From the NCBI RefSeq assembly GCF_008727875.1, contig NZ_VTWS01000002.1, positions 620,001 to 684,000 of the forward strand: 64,000 nucleotides of DNA. Direction: 5' to 3'. The notes below the pieces were generated by a model that saw only the letters and a list, made by a program, of their open reading frames with translations, ran no database searches and had not been told where the DNA came from. Below, piece after piece: positions 41,306 through 50,275 of this stretch. The position numbers were made by a program, and so were the translations under genes. The stretch is from Larkinella humicola. GTDB lineage: Bacteria > Bacteroidota > Bacteroidia > Cytophagales > Spirosomataceae. Each line of letters opens with the position of its first letter. The first letter of the stretch is position 1.

Positions 41306-43843
41306 TTACTTCCCGCCCGCGGCTTTGGCTTCCAGCATATAGCTGTTCAATTCTTTGGCGGTCCAGGGCATAACGCGTCCCTGCGACGTAATGCGGGTCA
41401 TCCCGACGGTTCTCCGGCCAATCGGCCCGGCGTTGTTCCCCCATTCATTGCGGATGTACATCAAAATGGACGTGATCGAGGCATCATCCATCGTGGAGTG
41501 GGCGGGCATCACCGGCAGAATCTCCGGCGCATTGTACACCTTTTTACCCACTTCCACCGGCCCTTCCATGCCGTGCAACAGAATCAATGCCAGTCGTTTT
41601 TCATCGCCCAACACCCAATCCGAGCCCACGAGCGGAGGTCCAAACCGGTTCAGGCCGGCTCCGTCCGTGCCGTGACAACCCGAGCAGGTACTCAGATACA
41701 GTTGCCGTCCCGACGCAAACAGTTTCTGCTCCTCATCGCTCAAGGGGTTCTTTTTGGTCACGCTGCTCTTGACAGCGGTGTGTCCGGGCCATTCAAAAAG
41801 GAGGTTTAACCCTTCCAGACGGAACGGCTCGATTTTCGTGTTGGAATGGGTCAGCAGTGTGGGGGCGGTTTCAAGCCAAATCGGTTTTTTGGTGGTATTA
41901 CCCTGAATCGACAAGCTGGTGAGGACGGCTTTTTCCTGCCATCCCAGCGACTCCCGATCCAGTTGGTTCAACAGGTCGGCGAGTTCAGCCGGATTCCGTT
42001 TTCGAACAATCGATGTGGTCAGCATTTCCAGAAAAATCTCCTTCGAAGGTTCATGCGCCTGCCACTGGGGCGATTTCATCAGGCTTTGCAAAAACGCAAA
42101 CTCCTGATTCTGAAGACTGCTGAGGGCGGCATCCCGAATCAGGGCGGTATGGCCATACCGATTTACAATCCCGGCCAGAAGTTGATGAGACGCATTCGGT
42201 GAGAGAACGCCCGCCGTAAAGGTCATTTGAAGCACCTGCTCGATGGGAGCTTTTTCCCAGGCTCTCAGCAGTTGCGCTTCCAGTTTGGCCCGAACCGCCG
42301 GGTTTGTTTGGACCATCGGTTCCAGCAGCCGCAATGCGGTGGTTTTGACCAGCGTGTTGGGGTCCGCCAGCAGACTCAATAGCAGTTCCGGGTTGCTCAG
42401 TTTCAAGCCATCCAGCGTCCATAACGCGTGAAACCGCCCCAGTTGGCTTTTGCCTTTCAGCACCACCTCGGTAAGTGGTTGCCGCACGGTTTTGTCATTG
42501 CGCTCCACAAGCAGCCGCTGCGCCATATCCCGGTGCCAGCCATCGGGGCTCGACAGTTCGCGAATGAGGTCCTTGGAGGCTGCCTTCGACAGTTTAACGG
42601 GTTTGGTCGGTTTCCAGTTTTCCGGTACAATCCGCCAGATTCGCCCCCGATTGATCGGCATCACCAGCCCCCGCTTGATCGTCTGTTCCCGCAAATAAGG
42701 GGTTACATACGCCTTGTGCTGCACCAGACCCCGGTACATATCCGCTACGTACAGCGCGCCGTCGGGACCCGTTGCCTGATGAACCGGCCGAAAACGTTCG
42801 TCGGTCGAAGCCAGAAACTCGCGGCCCGGATTGGGGTCCTGCGCCGTTATCAGCAGCCCATTGTCTTCGGCGACGTTGCGTTTGATCAGATTGCCCGCGG
42901 GTTCGCAGACAAAAACATTGCCGTAATAAGGGCCTGGCAAAGCCGTTCCCCGGTAGACCAGGGGTGAACAGGCCGCCGTAAATTCCAGCAGTCGACCTTC
43001 TTTATTCAACGTTCCGGGAATGTAACCCCGGTTTACCGCCGGTGTCGGCCGGATCGGATACACCCGGCGGTCGATGGTCAGGCCGTGGTCGATGCCGGTG
43101 GTTGGCGTGTGGTTTTTATTGCGGGAAAGGTAATTGGGCGGCACCAGATCGGCGTGGAGTTGCGACCAGTTGTAGTTGTAATAGAGTCGGCCTTCATCGT
43201 CGTGACTGATGCCCCACTGCCCCCGAAATTCCGTGCTGTCCCGCTCCCATTTTCCGTCGTTCAGCCGGTAGCGAAGGCGCGATTTGGCATTGTAATACCA
43301 GTTGTCCATGCTGCGCCAGAGGCCATTTCCGGCGTGTTCGGGCAAACCGTTGGCGGCATAGGTCGGGTCGATCAGCGTTTTTGTATCGGCTTTCAGGTCG
43401 CCATTGCGGTCGCTGGTCATCCACAGGGCGCCACTTTCAACCACCAAAGCGCCCCCCGGAACCAGTGCCAGCGCCCGGGGCATGACCAGACTGTCGAGGT
43501 AGACTGTACTGACGTCCACCTGCCCGTCGCCGTTCGTATCTTCCAATACCGAAATGCGGCCCACCGGTTTTTCTTCGCCGGTGCCGTCCATGTTGGGCAT
43601 GAATCCCCGCATTTCGACTACCCAGAGCCGACCGTCTGCATCGAAGGTAATCACAACCGGGTCCTGAACCATCGGTTCCGACGCCACCAGTTGAACCTTT
43701 AACCCCGGCTCAACCTGAAAAGTCGCTAACTCTTCGGCGGGTGTTCGAACCGGCGACGGAGACTCCTCCCGGGTCGTTATAAAACCCAACAGGCCCAGCA
43801 GCCCGGCACCGATCAGGTAAAGGTAGTTGACGCGCTTAACCAT
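41306..43843 (-). CDS. PVC-type dehydrogenase-like protein with HEAT repeats and C-terminal heme domain
   Basis: 845 residues with an N-terminal signal or anchor (about 5-22, YLYLIGAGLLGLLGFI). Residues about 35-420 are a propeller like the protein at 29.9 kb (FDADGRLWVVEMRGFMPN, VLEDTNGDGQVDVSTVY, GPDGALYVADMYRGLVQH), residues about 430-700 HEAT-like. The final domain is a cytochrome c module (CSGCHGTDGAGLNRFGPPL, about residue 727, with Met in PVMPAHSTM as likely ligand). It probably oxidises a sugar or alcohol in the periplasm and hands electrons to the respiratory chain. First gene of the minus-strand sugar cluster, 51 bp from the TIM-barrel gene. The second such protein in this window. 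Confidence 0.88.
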   Translation of the reverse strand: MVKRVNYLYLIGAGLLGLLGFITTREESPSPVRTPAEELATFQVEPGLKVQLVASEPMVQDPVVITFDADGRLWVVEMRGFMPNMDGTGEEKPVGRISVLEDTNGDGQVDVSTVYLDSLVMPRALALVPGGALVVESGALWMTSDRNGDLKADTKTLIDPTYAANGLPEHAGNGLWRSMDNWYYNAKSRLRYRLNDGKWERDSTEFRGQWGISHDDEGRLYYNYNWSQLHADLVPPNYLSRNKNHTPTTGIDHGLTIDRRVYPIRPTPAVNRGYIPGTLNKEGRLLEFTAACSPLVYRGTALPGPYYGNVFVCEPAGNLIKRNVAEDNGLLITAQDPNPGREFLASTDERFRPVHQATGPDGALYVADMYRGLVQHKAYVTPYLREQTIKRGLVMPINRGRIWRIVPENWKPTKPVKLSKAASKDLIRELSSPDGWHRDMAQRLLVERNDKTVRQPLTEVVLKGKSQLGRFHALWTLDGLKLSNPELLLSLLADPNTLVKTTALRLLEPMVQTNPAVRAKLEAQLLRAWEKAPIEQVLQMTFTAGVLSPNASHQLLAGIVNRYGHTALIRDAALSSLQNQEFAFLQSLMKSPQWQAHEPSKEIFLEMLTTSIVRKRNPAELADLLNQLDRESLGWQEKAVLTSLSIQGNTTKKPIWLETAPTLLTHSNTKIEPFRLEGLNLLFEWPGHTAVKSSVTKKNPLSDEEQKLFASGRQLYLSTCSGCHGTDGAGLNRFGPPLVGSDWVLGDEKRLALILLHGMEGPVEVGKKVYNAPEILPVMPAHSTMDDASITSILMYIRNEWGNNAGPIGRRTVGMTRITSQGRVMPWTAKELNSYMLEAKAAGGK

Positions 43844-44156
43844 GAGACGCTTTTTGTCATTATTACATAATAAAGAATTTTTAGTAAAATACTACTCATC
43901 AGTTTTGGTGCAATCAGTACCTTTTATCCGTTTTTCAGGAAGATTGTTGACAGGATTGCCGTTCCATTGCAACCAAGTGCCATCCCGGCATTGGTATAGA
44001 AGTAGATGTCGTGATGGCACAATCTATCCCATAGTGATGTAACATTGCAACGTCGGTAGGTCAAGGCAATTCTGCCCAACCGTGTGCCGTGAGGTACACA
44101 ACCCTGTTTGCTGATGCGAATCGTCGTGTGCCTTACGGCAATCGGTTGCGGTCAGG
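43844..44156. repeat. Intergenic region with imperfect inverted repeat (44077-44148)
   Basis: This 313-bp gap lies between two minus-strand genes. It contains an inverted repeat with 23-nt arms (caaccg..gccgt..acac, 44077-44099 and 44126-44148), matching at 19 of 23 positions. Other smaller repeats are visible near 43960-44050 (agtgccatc/gatggcac; cattgcaac twice). The upstream half near 43855-43900 is AT-rich and may hold the cytochrome-gene promoter. No convincing ORF. Confidence 0.5.
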
Positions 44157-45317
44157 TTAAACCCGGAAAACGCGCTTGCGAATCACATCGAAAGCCGCCA
44201 CTGTGAAAGCTCCCAGCGGAACGGTAGTCATGATTTTAAGATCTTCGGCAAATGTCGTGTCTTCATCCAGAAACCGGAAAATCTGCGCGGGCGGGTTGCG
44301 CTGGTACAGGCGGGTGAACACATCGTCGGCCGGATGACGGCGGTGTTGCAGCACATTCAGCAGCACACTGTCCAGAAACCGTTTGAAAACGCGCCGTAGC
44401 CACGGCTTACTGCGTTTGGGTTTGCCGTTTGCCGCCAGATTCTGAACAATTTCACGCAAATACCGCTGCGTTCGCTGAAAGGTGTAGCCAGTCGATGGTT
44501 TCGTGTAGCCACCCGCCGTCCCGATCCGAATGACGTGCTTGCCCGGGCGTTCGGTAGTCGGCTCGTCGGACATTGGGATGATGCCAAATTCCGTTTCCTG
44601 AACCGCGTAACTTCCCGTATCGATAAACCGGTCGATGTAACCAAGAAGTGCATTTTCGTACTGTTCGTCCGACAACAGCCGGTCGTTGAAAATCGTGTAT
44701 TCGACCAGCGCGGTCCGGTCATCAAAGGGAAGCACGTACAAAAACCGGCAATCGCCGTGCTGATCCACCCGGAAATCCATCATGCAGGGCTTGTCGGCAT
44801 CGAAACACGGTTTTTCGGCGGTTATCGTCCAGCCTTTGAAATGTTGCCACAGGTTGTGGTTTTCGGGGCGGTTCAGTTTCAGCAAATGGGTGCTGTCGAA
44901 CACGTAGTCGGCAATGTAGGGTTCGTCGTCGGCAATCACAAAACCGCCCTGGGGCGTGTCCTTAACCCGGTTGACGGTCACCTGCCGAAACTCGATGGAC
45001 GGAAACTGCGCGAGGTGATTCTTCATAAACGTGTAGAAATCAATGCCGCGCAGCATTTTATACTGGTAGGCCCCCATATCGAGCATCCCGTTGAAGGTGG
45101 TCCCGAAAAACTCGACGGTGTCCCATTTTCGAAATAAAATCGACTCAAACGGCCCCTCCTGATCTTCCCAGAAACACCACGTCCGGTCGTTCCGGTGTTT
45201 GGTTTCTTTGTCAAGAATCAGGATGGAACGGTCGCGGAGGGACGACAGGCTCAGGTAATACGCCAGGCTTAACCCAGCCATTCCGCCCCCCGCGATGATG
45301 AAGTCGTATTTTTTCAT
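44157..45317 (-). CDS. crtY: Lycopene cyclase-family flavoprotein (carotenoid biosynthesis)
   Basis: About 386 residues from ATG 45317, since the dinucleotide-binding start of the family (FIIAGGGMAGLSLAYYLS) follows at once; the open frame upstream encodes a low-complexity extension. The FAD-binding GGGMAG, the lycopene-cyclase motif DKETKHRNDRTWCFWED and the FRVDQHGDCRFLYVLPFDDRTALVEYTIF region, plus IPMSDEPTT and IRIGTAGGYTKPSTGYTF later, identify the family. It converts lycopene ends to beta rings. No other carotenoid genes are in view. The symbol is the family's usual one and the exact product (gamma- or beta-carotene) is unproven. Confidence 0.88.
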   Translation of the reverse strand: MKKYDFIIAGGGMAGLSLAYYLSLSSLRDRSILILDKETKHRNDRTWCFWEDQEGPFESILFRKWDTVEFFGTTFNGMLDMGAYQYKMLRGIDFYTFMKNHLAQFPSIEFRQVTVNRVKDTPQGGFVIADDEPYIADYVFDSTHLLKLNRPENHNLWQHFKGWTITAEKPCFDADKPCMMDFRVDQHGDCRFLYVLPFDDRTALVEYTIFNDRLLSDEQYENALLGYIDRFIDTGSYAVQETEFGIIPMSDEPTTERPGKHVIRIGTAGGYTKPSTGYTFQRTQRYLREIVQNLAANGKPKRSKPWLRRVFKRFLDSVLLNVLQHRRHPADDVFTRLYQRNPPAQIFRFLDEDTTFAEDLKIMTTVPLGAFTVAAFDVIRKRVFRV

Positions 45318-45426
45318 TCTGAACAAGAAAGCAAAAAAGGAGCTAAGGAAAAAGGGAGGAGCGGAAAAAGGCTTTAAAAACCTCTTTTCCACTCCTCCCT
45401 CTTCTTTTTAATCCAATTATACGGGA

Positions 45427-46305
45427 TCAGACGTTCACATGCCGCTCGGCATGGTAGGACGAACGGACCAAAGGCCCGGATTCGACGTATTTCAACCCGC
45501 GTTTCAGGCCTTCCTCCCGGTACATTGCAAACGTGTCGGGGTGAATCCATTCGATCACTTCGTGGTGCATTTTGGTCGGTTGCAGATACTGACCCAGCGT
45601 CAGAATGTCCAGTCCGTGTTCGACCAGATCGTCCATCGCCTTCAGCACTTCGTCGACGGTTTCGCCCAGCCCCAGCATAATGCCCGATTTGGTCCGCTGA
45701 CCAAAGTCTTTCGTCCGGCGGATTTGTTCCAGGCTGCGTTCGTACCGGGCCTGAGGACGCACACGACGATACAGGCGCTCGACGGTTTCCATATTGTGTG
45801 AAACCACTTCCTGCCCGGCTTCAATCATGCGGATCAGCGCATCCCAGTTGCCTTTGGTATCCGGAATGAGCGTTTCGATGGTGGTCGTGGGCGACACGTC
45901 TTTCACGGCCCGCACGGTCTGGTACCAGATTTCGGCACCCCGGTCTTTCAGTTCGTCGCGGTTCACCGACGTCAGAACAGCGTGTTTAACTTTCATCAGC
46001 AGAATGGCCTCGGCCACCCGGCGGGGCTCGTCGGTATCGTATTCGTTCGGGCGACCCGTTGCCACGGCGCAGAACGTACAGCTCCGCGTGCAGACGTTGC
46101 CCAAAATCATGAAAGTGGCCGTGCCAGCCCCCCAGCATTCGCCCATGTTTGGGCAATTACCGCTTTCACAAATGGTATGCAGTTTATACGTATCGACTAA
46201 TTTGCGGACTTTGGCATATTCCGGGCCAATGGGCAATTTCACCCGCAGCCAGTCGGGGCGTTTCTTTCGTTGTGTTTCGGAGGGAATTACGGGAAGTTCA
46301 ATCAT
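45427..46305 (-). CDS. lipA: Lipoyl synthase
   Basis: About 292 residues from ATG 46305. The auxiliary Fe-S cluster motif C-x4-C-x5-C ([12 protein letters not shown]) and the radical-SAM CxxxCxxC (CTRSCTFC) are both present, followed by [21 protein letters not shown], the family's [20 protein letters not shown] and the C-terminal RSSYHAE. LipA inserts two sulfurs into octanoyl groups on lipoyl domains of pyruvate and 2-oxoglutarate dehydrogenases. Full length for the family. Confidence 0.97.
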   Translation of the reverse strand: MIELPVIPSETQRKKRPDWLRVKLPIGPEYAKVRKLVDTYKLHTICESGNCPNMGECWGAGTATFMILGNVCTRSCTFCAVATGRPNEYDTDEPRRVAEAILLMKVKHAVLTSVNRDELKDRGAEIWYQTVRAVKDVSPTTTIETLIPDTKGNWDALIRMIEAGQEVVSHNMETVERLYRRVRPQARYERSLEQIRRTKDFGQRTKSGIMLGLGETVDEVLKAMDDLVEHGLDILTLGQYLQPTKMHHEVIEWIHPDTFAMYREEGLKRGLKYVESGPLVRSSYHAERHVNV

Positions 46306-46350
46306 GGCAAACCTCAATCCTGTTTTTTACACAAGGAATTTTCGGGCAGT

Positions 46351-46429
46351 AAAGTTCGCTCAACTGCCCCTAACCCCCTAAAGGGGGCTTTAAAATAACG
46401 AACTTTTGCTCCCCTTTAGGGACTGGGGG
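46351..46429. repeat. Inverted repeat with CCCCTAACCCCCTAAAGGGG core
   Basis: Complementary segments aaagttcg (46351-46358)/cgaacttt (46399-46406) and tgcccctaa (about 46365) with the cccctttaggg...gggggca stretch (46411-46431) make a nested imperfect hairpin. Shares the CCCCTTTAGG core with the 18.4-kb element. It lies between lipA (starts 46305) and the end of the next minus-strand gene. Confidence 0.5.
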
Positions 46430-46433
46430 CAAT

Positions 46434-47177
46434 TTATCGCTTGTTACCAAAAAACAGCGTTACGAACCCGGAAGTATACACGCTGCGGTTGTTGGTGTCA
46501 TTCATAATCACCACCTCTTTGGGGAATGCTTCGGCCAGAAAACCGATTTCCAAACCCGTCATGTTGTTCCGAAACGCGCTCAGTTCAAAAGCCACGGCGG
46601 CTTTAAAATTCAGGCCAAAGGTCAGTTTCGACTTGTCAAACCCCTGAAAGAAACTCCCGGCACCCACAATCAGTTCGGGTTGCAAACTGGGATCGAACGG
46701 GCGCGTATCCACATGCCCCGGGCTGGTGGTATACTGGACGTAGTACGGTTTGATAACACCGATCGACGGACCAACCGCCAGAATACCGTTGATGGCAATG
46801 CCTTCGTCAGCGGTCCGGGTAAAGAGCGATATTTCACGCCCGTACTGCGGCCGAACGACAAAGAGATAATTCTGCTTGTTATACACATACCGCGCTCCCG
46901 AATACGGCGTCTGCGACTGCACTTCTTTCGGATGCTTCACATTGACAATTTCCAGGGCCATATACCGAAACTGCCGCTTTCCCTGAAACAGATTCGGCAA
47001 CGCTTTCGAATGCCGGAAAACAAAACCGCCTAAAATACCGGAGTTCGTATTGGTCGTTACGCCGTACGTAGTAACGGTCGTATACTTATCCTCGTCGGTA
47101 TCGGCGGTCTGAGCCTGCACACTGCAAACGGTGAGCAGCAGACCTAAGATGGACACTATCGGTAAAACTCGTGACAC
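46434..47177 (-). CDS. Secreted hypothetical protein, probable outer-membrane beta-barrel
   Basis: 247 residues, GTG start at 47177 (no nearer ATG), with signal peptide (MSRVLPIVSILGLLLTVCSVQAQ). The mature part is rich in alternating aromatic/polar stretches (YTTVTTYGVTTNTNSG, GGFVFRHSK, YVYNKQNYLFVVRPQYGREISLF) and ends TSGFVTLFFGNKR, a typical C-terminal barrel signature. This suggests a small outer-membrane barrel, but I do not recognise the family. 25 kDa product. The nearby genes (lipA and an OsmC-type protein) give no functional hint. Confidence 0.75.
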   Translation of the reverse strand: MSRVLPIVSILGLLLTVCSVQAQTADTDEDKYTTVTTYGVTTNTNSGILGGFVFRHSKALPNLFQGKRQFRYMALEIVNVKHPKEVQSQTPYSGARYVYNKQNYLFVVRPQYGREISLFTRTADEGIAINGILAVGPSIGVIKPYYVQYTTSPGHVDTRPFDPSLQPELIVGAGSFFQGFDKSKLTFGLNFKAAVAFELSAFRNNMTGLEIGFLAEAFPKEVVIMNDTNNRSVYTSGFVTLFFGNKR

Positions 47178-47377
47178 GGTCGTAATGGAAAACTTTTGTA
47201 AGGATAAAAATAACAGTTTACTTTGACACTACGAAATTATCGTCTGCATCAACCAACACGTCTCTTGTAACTCCCTCGTTCTATTGAGTAACGGTCTGAG
47301 TCATTGGATGGTTGCGTGAAGCAATTTATATTTTTCAATTTATAGTTGTACACAAACAGGATTTTAGTTTTTGGATT

Positions 47378-47794
47378 ATGCCCACGGTACAAACAACCTA
47401 CTTAGGAGACTTGCGGACGGAAGCGGTTCACCTCCAGTCCGGCACCCGAATTCTGACCGATGCCCCCACCGACAATACCGGCAAAGGTGAAGCCTTTTCA
47501 CCGACCGACCTGACGGCGACCTCACTGGGAAGCTGCATCATCACTACGATGGGAATTGTGGCCCGGCGCGACGGCATCGAACTGACCAACGGCGAATTGT
47601 CGATTACGAAAGTGATGTCGAAGGACGCTCCCCGGCGGATTGTCCGCATTGAAGTCGACATCATGATGCCGCCATCGGAAGCGCATACGGAAGCGTTTCG
47701 GGCCAAAATGGAGCATACCGCCCACACCTGCCCCGTTGCCCTCAGCCTGCACCCGGATCTGGAGCAGGTGATCCGGTTTGATTGGAAAGAATGA
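47378..47794 (+). CDS. OsmC/Ohr-family protein
   Basis: 138 residues from ATG 47378 (a more upstream frame without homology is ignored). Matches the OsmC fold: LGSCIITTMGIVARRDGIEL (first redox Cys, about 49), then VRIEVDIMMP and HTCPVALSL (second Cys, about 125). These paired cysteines and the LTATSLGSCI context are characteristic of hydroperoxide-reducing OsmC-type proteins. Cytoplasmic. Likely role in organic peroxide resistance. Confidence 0.92.
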   Translation: MPTVQTTYLGDLRTEAVHLQSGTRILTDAPTDNTGKGEAFSPTDLTATSLGSCIITTMGIVARRDGIELTNGELSITKVMSKDAPRRIVRIEVDIMMPPSEAHTEAFRAKMEHTAHTCPVALSLHPDLEQVIRFDWKE

Positions 47795-47817
47795 AAAAGT
47801 GTTGGTGTTTTAAAAGA

Positions 47818-47916
47818 GAATGATAAATGTAAAATGATGAACGCTAAATGTAAAAGTGGGCTGGCGCGTTCCAAACACTTTTACATTTAGCGTTCATCAT
47901 TTTACATTTATCATTC
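47818..47916. repeat. Perfect 41-bp inverted repeat, AATGATAAATGTAAAATG family, copy 2
   Basis: Arms 47818-47858 and 47876-47916 match over all 41 nt with a 17-nt loop (ggctggcgcgttccaaa). They share gaatgataaatgtaaaatg with the copy at 37.7 kb, but the inner part differs (gaacgctaaatg). Sits in the convergent gap between the osmC gene and the LytTR regulator gene, as expected for a two-way terminator. Confidence 0.9.
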
Positions 47917-47937
47917 CTTCGACTTTCGAAACAGATT

Positions 47938-48627
47938 CTATTTCAAAAGCCGGGCTTTAATTTCCGCTAGTTTATCTTCATAGGAAGCGCCAACGGGAAT
48001 TTTAAAACCGGCGATGGTGATTTCGTTCCGGGCAATTTTCTCGATTTTTCGGAGCGAAATACTGTAGGATCGGTGTACGCGGACAAATTGACTTTCCGGC
48101 AAAATTCGCGGAATATCCGACAGGGTCTGGCGGCTCAGAACCTTGCGGTTTTTCAGGACGAACGTTACATAGTTTCCGTCGGATTCCAGGTATAAAATAT
48201 CATCCAGCCAGACCTTTTCTTCTTCGTAGCCGGTTTTGACAAAAATAAATTCTTCGGCCTCACTATCCCGCAAATTCTTGTAATCCAGTGCTTTATTGCA
48301 GGCTTTCAGGAAACGGGCCAACGGAAACGGTTTCAGCAGATAGTCGATGGCATCCAGTTCAAAGCCCTGAACGGCGTAGTCGGAATAAGCCGTGGTAAAA
48401 ACCACCATCGGCACGGTTTGCAGGCAGCGAACAAACTCGATCCCCGAAATATCGGGCATTTTGATATCCAGAAAGATCAGGTCGATTTTGTTTTTTTGGA
48501 GATACGGAATTGCTTCAAACGCATCCGTAAAACTCGCTTTTAAATCGAGAAATGGCACTTTGGCGGCATGCAGCCGGACGACTTCCAAAGCCTGCGGTTC
48601 GTCGTCGATGGCAATGGCGGTTAACAT
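47938..48627 (-). CDS. LytTR-family response regulator
   Basis: 229 residues: CheY-like receiver (about 1-115; acidic pair DDE, phospho-Asp in LIFLDIKMPD, about residue 54; YAVQGFELDAIDYLLKP) and LytTR DNA-binding domain (about 130-229; FIFVKTGYEEEKVWLDDILYLESDGNYV and VRVHRSYSISLRKIEKI). It begins directly next to the stop of the histidine kinase gene (no gap), forming a two-component system in which the kinase is encoded first. Confidence 0.95.
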   Translation of the reverse strand: MLTAIAIDDEPQALEVVRLHAAKVPFLDLKASFTDAFEAIPYLQKNKIDLIFLDIKMPDISGIEFVRCLQTVPMVVFTTAYSDYAVQGFELDAIDYLLKPFPLARFLKACNKALDYKNLRDSEAEEFIFVKTGYEEEKVWLDDILYLESDGNYVTFVLKNRKVLSRQTLSDIPRILPESQFVRVHRSYSISLRKIEKIARNEITIAGFKIPVGASYEDKLAEIKARLLK

Positions 48628-50163
48628 TCAATAGCGAATCGTTAAAGCGACAAAATAATCCTGTTCCGACGCCTGAATCGCCAGCGTATGCCGTCTGGGA
48701 TAAATCAGCTCCAGCCGTTTGCTGACGTTTTCCAGGCCAATGCCGGTATGCTCTCTTTCCGGGTCGTTGACCAGCCCCGGATGGCGTGAATTGTGGACTT
48801 TAAAGTAAATTGTTGTGTGATCGAGGGTCAAGGTAACAAAAATCCAGGATGATTTGCGCAGACTAATCCCGTGTTTGAAGGCATTTTCAACGAACGGAAT
48901 CAGCATCATCGGCGCAATGGATATGTCCCGATCCGGTTCCTGAATGGTTACCCGAATTTCGATTCCGTGCGATTCGTCCAGCCGCATCCGCTGGAGCTCG
49001 ATGTAATTACGCAAATATTCCACCTCTTTTTCCAGCGAAATCCGATCCCGGTTGTTTTCCTGCAACATAAACCGCATCATATCGCCCAGCTTCTGAATCC
49101 CGTCGGCGGTTTTTTCACTGTTTTCTTTCAAAGCCGTGGCATACAAGCTGTTGAGCGCGTTGAACAAAAAATGCGGATTGATCTGGGATTGCAGGCCGGC
49201 CAGCTCAGCGGAGGTGTGGGAAACCTGGGTTTGCAACGCGACCTTTTCTTTAACCGAAGTCCGGCGCAGCAGAGCAATGATGACCGCGCAAAAAAGCGTC
49301 AGTATCGACAACGTATTGTTCAGCCCTGAATTGGGAAATCTGAAATAGGTGCGGGCGCCCCAGAGCATCGCACTGAGCAGAAACCAGATCAGCAAACCGG
49401 CCAGTAAACGGCCCAGAAACTCAGTCGTGCGAAAGCTCCGGATATACGGCAACAGCGACGTATAGATATAGGCCTGTAGAATATACACCTGGATCGGGAT
49501 GGCCAGCAGAAGCAGTATTTCGAAAACCGGACTTTGCCAGAGTTTTTCGGGGAGGTTTCCTCCCAGAACAAAAACCGTCAGGAAGGAATATAACGGCACC
49601 CAGACCAGATAACTGATAAAACGAAAATCCTGGCGGGCTTTTCGATGCAGGTAATACCCCAACTGGCAGAGCAATTCATACCCAACGAGGAAAATCCCCA
49701 TGCCGATGGCATCGGCCAGCACATTCCGTTTCCGGTATAAGGAATACACTTTCAGGCCGATCGTGGTCCCCACTTCGTTCTGCCGGTAATGCACCTGAAG
49801 TTTGGCAACGTAATAAATAGCCACGCTGCTCACAACCAGTAAAACACTCAGGCCGGCATACAACCGGATTTTCTCATCATCTTCTTTGCTGTTCCAGTTC
49901 GGGAGGGTGAGGTAATGAAAAACGTACCAGGCGATCAGAAAAAGCAGAGCACCGGCAATCAGCGGGAAATTGTTGTTGAGGATGTGGTTGTACCCCGCCA
50001 GATCCCGCCAGATGGTCGCCGAAGAGACCCGGTTTTGTTCAACCACCTCAATCATTCCGTCAATCCGGTTTGCTTCTTCCAAAAGCCTTCGGACGACGTA
50101 AATGAAGGTCGCTCCCCCGGCGAACCACAACTCAAAGCGTCGGAAACCCACTAATTCCCGCAT
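48628..50163 (-). CDS. LytS-type membrane sensor histidine kinase
   Basis: 511 residues. Several hydrophobic segments fill residues about 60-320 (e.g. FPLIAGALLFLIAWYVFHYL, IRLYAGLSVLLVVSSVAIYYV, LLLLAIPIQVYILQAYIY). The cytoplasmic end is a His_kinase-type (LytS/YehU) module with INPHFLFNALNSLYATAL (phosphorylated His about 354) and the ATP-binding end MMLIPFVENAFKHGISL and HTGIGLENVSKRLELIYP. No known input domain, so the stimulus is unknown. Co-transcribed with the following LytTR regulator. Confidence 0.93.
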   Translation of the reverse strand: MRELVGFRRFELWFAGGATFIYVVRRLLEEANRIDGMIEVVEQNRVSSATIWRDLAGYNHILNNNFPLIAGALLFLIAWYVFHYLTLPNWNSKEDDEKIRLYAGLSVLLVVSSVAIYYVAKLQVHYRQNEVGTTIGLKVYSLYRKRNVLADAIGMGIFLVGYELLCQLGYYLHRKARQDFRFISYLVWVPLYSFLTVFVLGGNLPEKLWQSPVFEILLLLAIPIQVYILQAYIYTSLLPYIRSFRTTEFLGRLLAGLLIWFLLSAMLWGARTYFRFPNSGLNNTLSILTLFCAVIIALLRRTSVKEKVALQTQVSHTSAELAGLQSQINPHFLFNALNSLYATALKENSEKTADGIQKLGDMMRFMLQENNRDRISLEKEVEYLRNYIELQRMRLDESHGIEIRVTIQEPDRDISIAPMMLIPFVENAFKHGISLRKSSWIFVTLTLDHTTIYFKVHNSRHPGLVNDPEREHTGIGLENVSKRLELIYPRRHTLAIQASEQDYFVALTIRY

Positions 50164-50275
50164 AACTGATCTGTTTTTTCAACAAAACTAGGCCGGGAAT
50201 GGCAATGCGTGGGAGAATTGGGGTGAACTGACACAAAAATGGGCCAAAGAGGGGAAGAGTCAGGAAGATACCAGC

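Noticed and set aside
43827-44042. Small plus-strand ORF overlapping the start of the cytochrome gene
   Set aside because: It overlaps a supported start codon and reads through repeated AT-rich and inverted-repeat sequence.
37701-47916. Possible CRISPR array or tRNA genes in the repeat-rich gaps
   Set aside because: The repeats are inverted and single per gap with no spacers, and no cloverleaf or T-loop pattern was seen.
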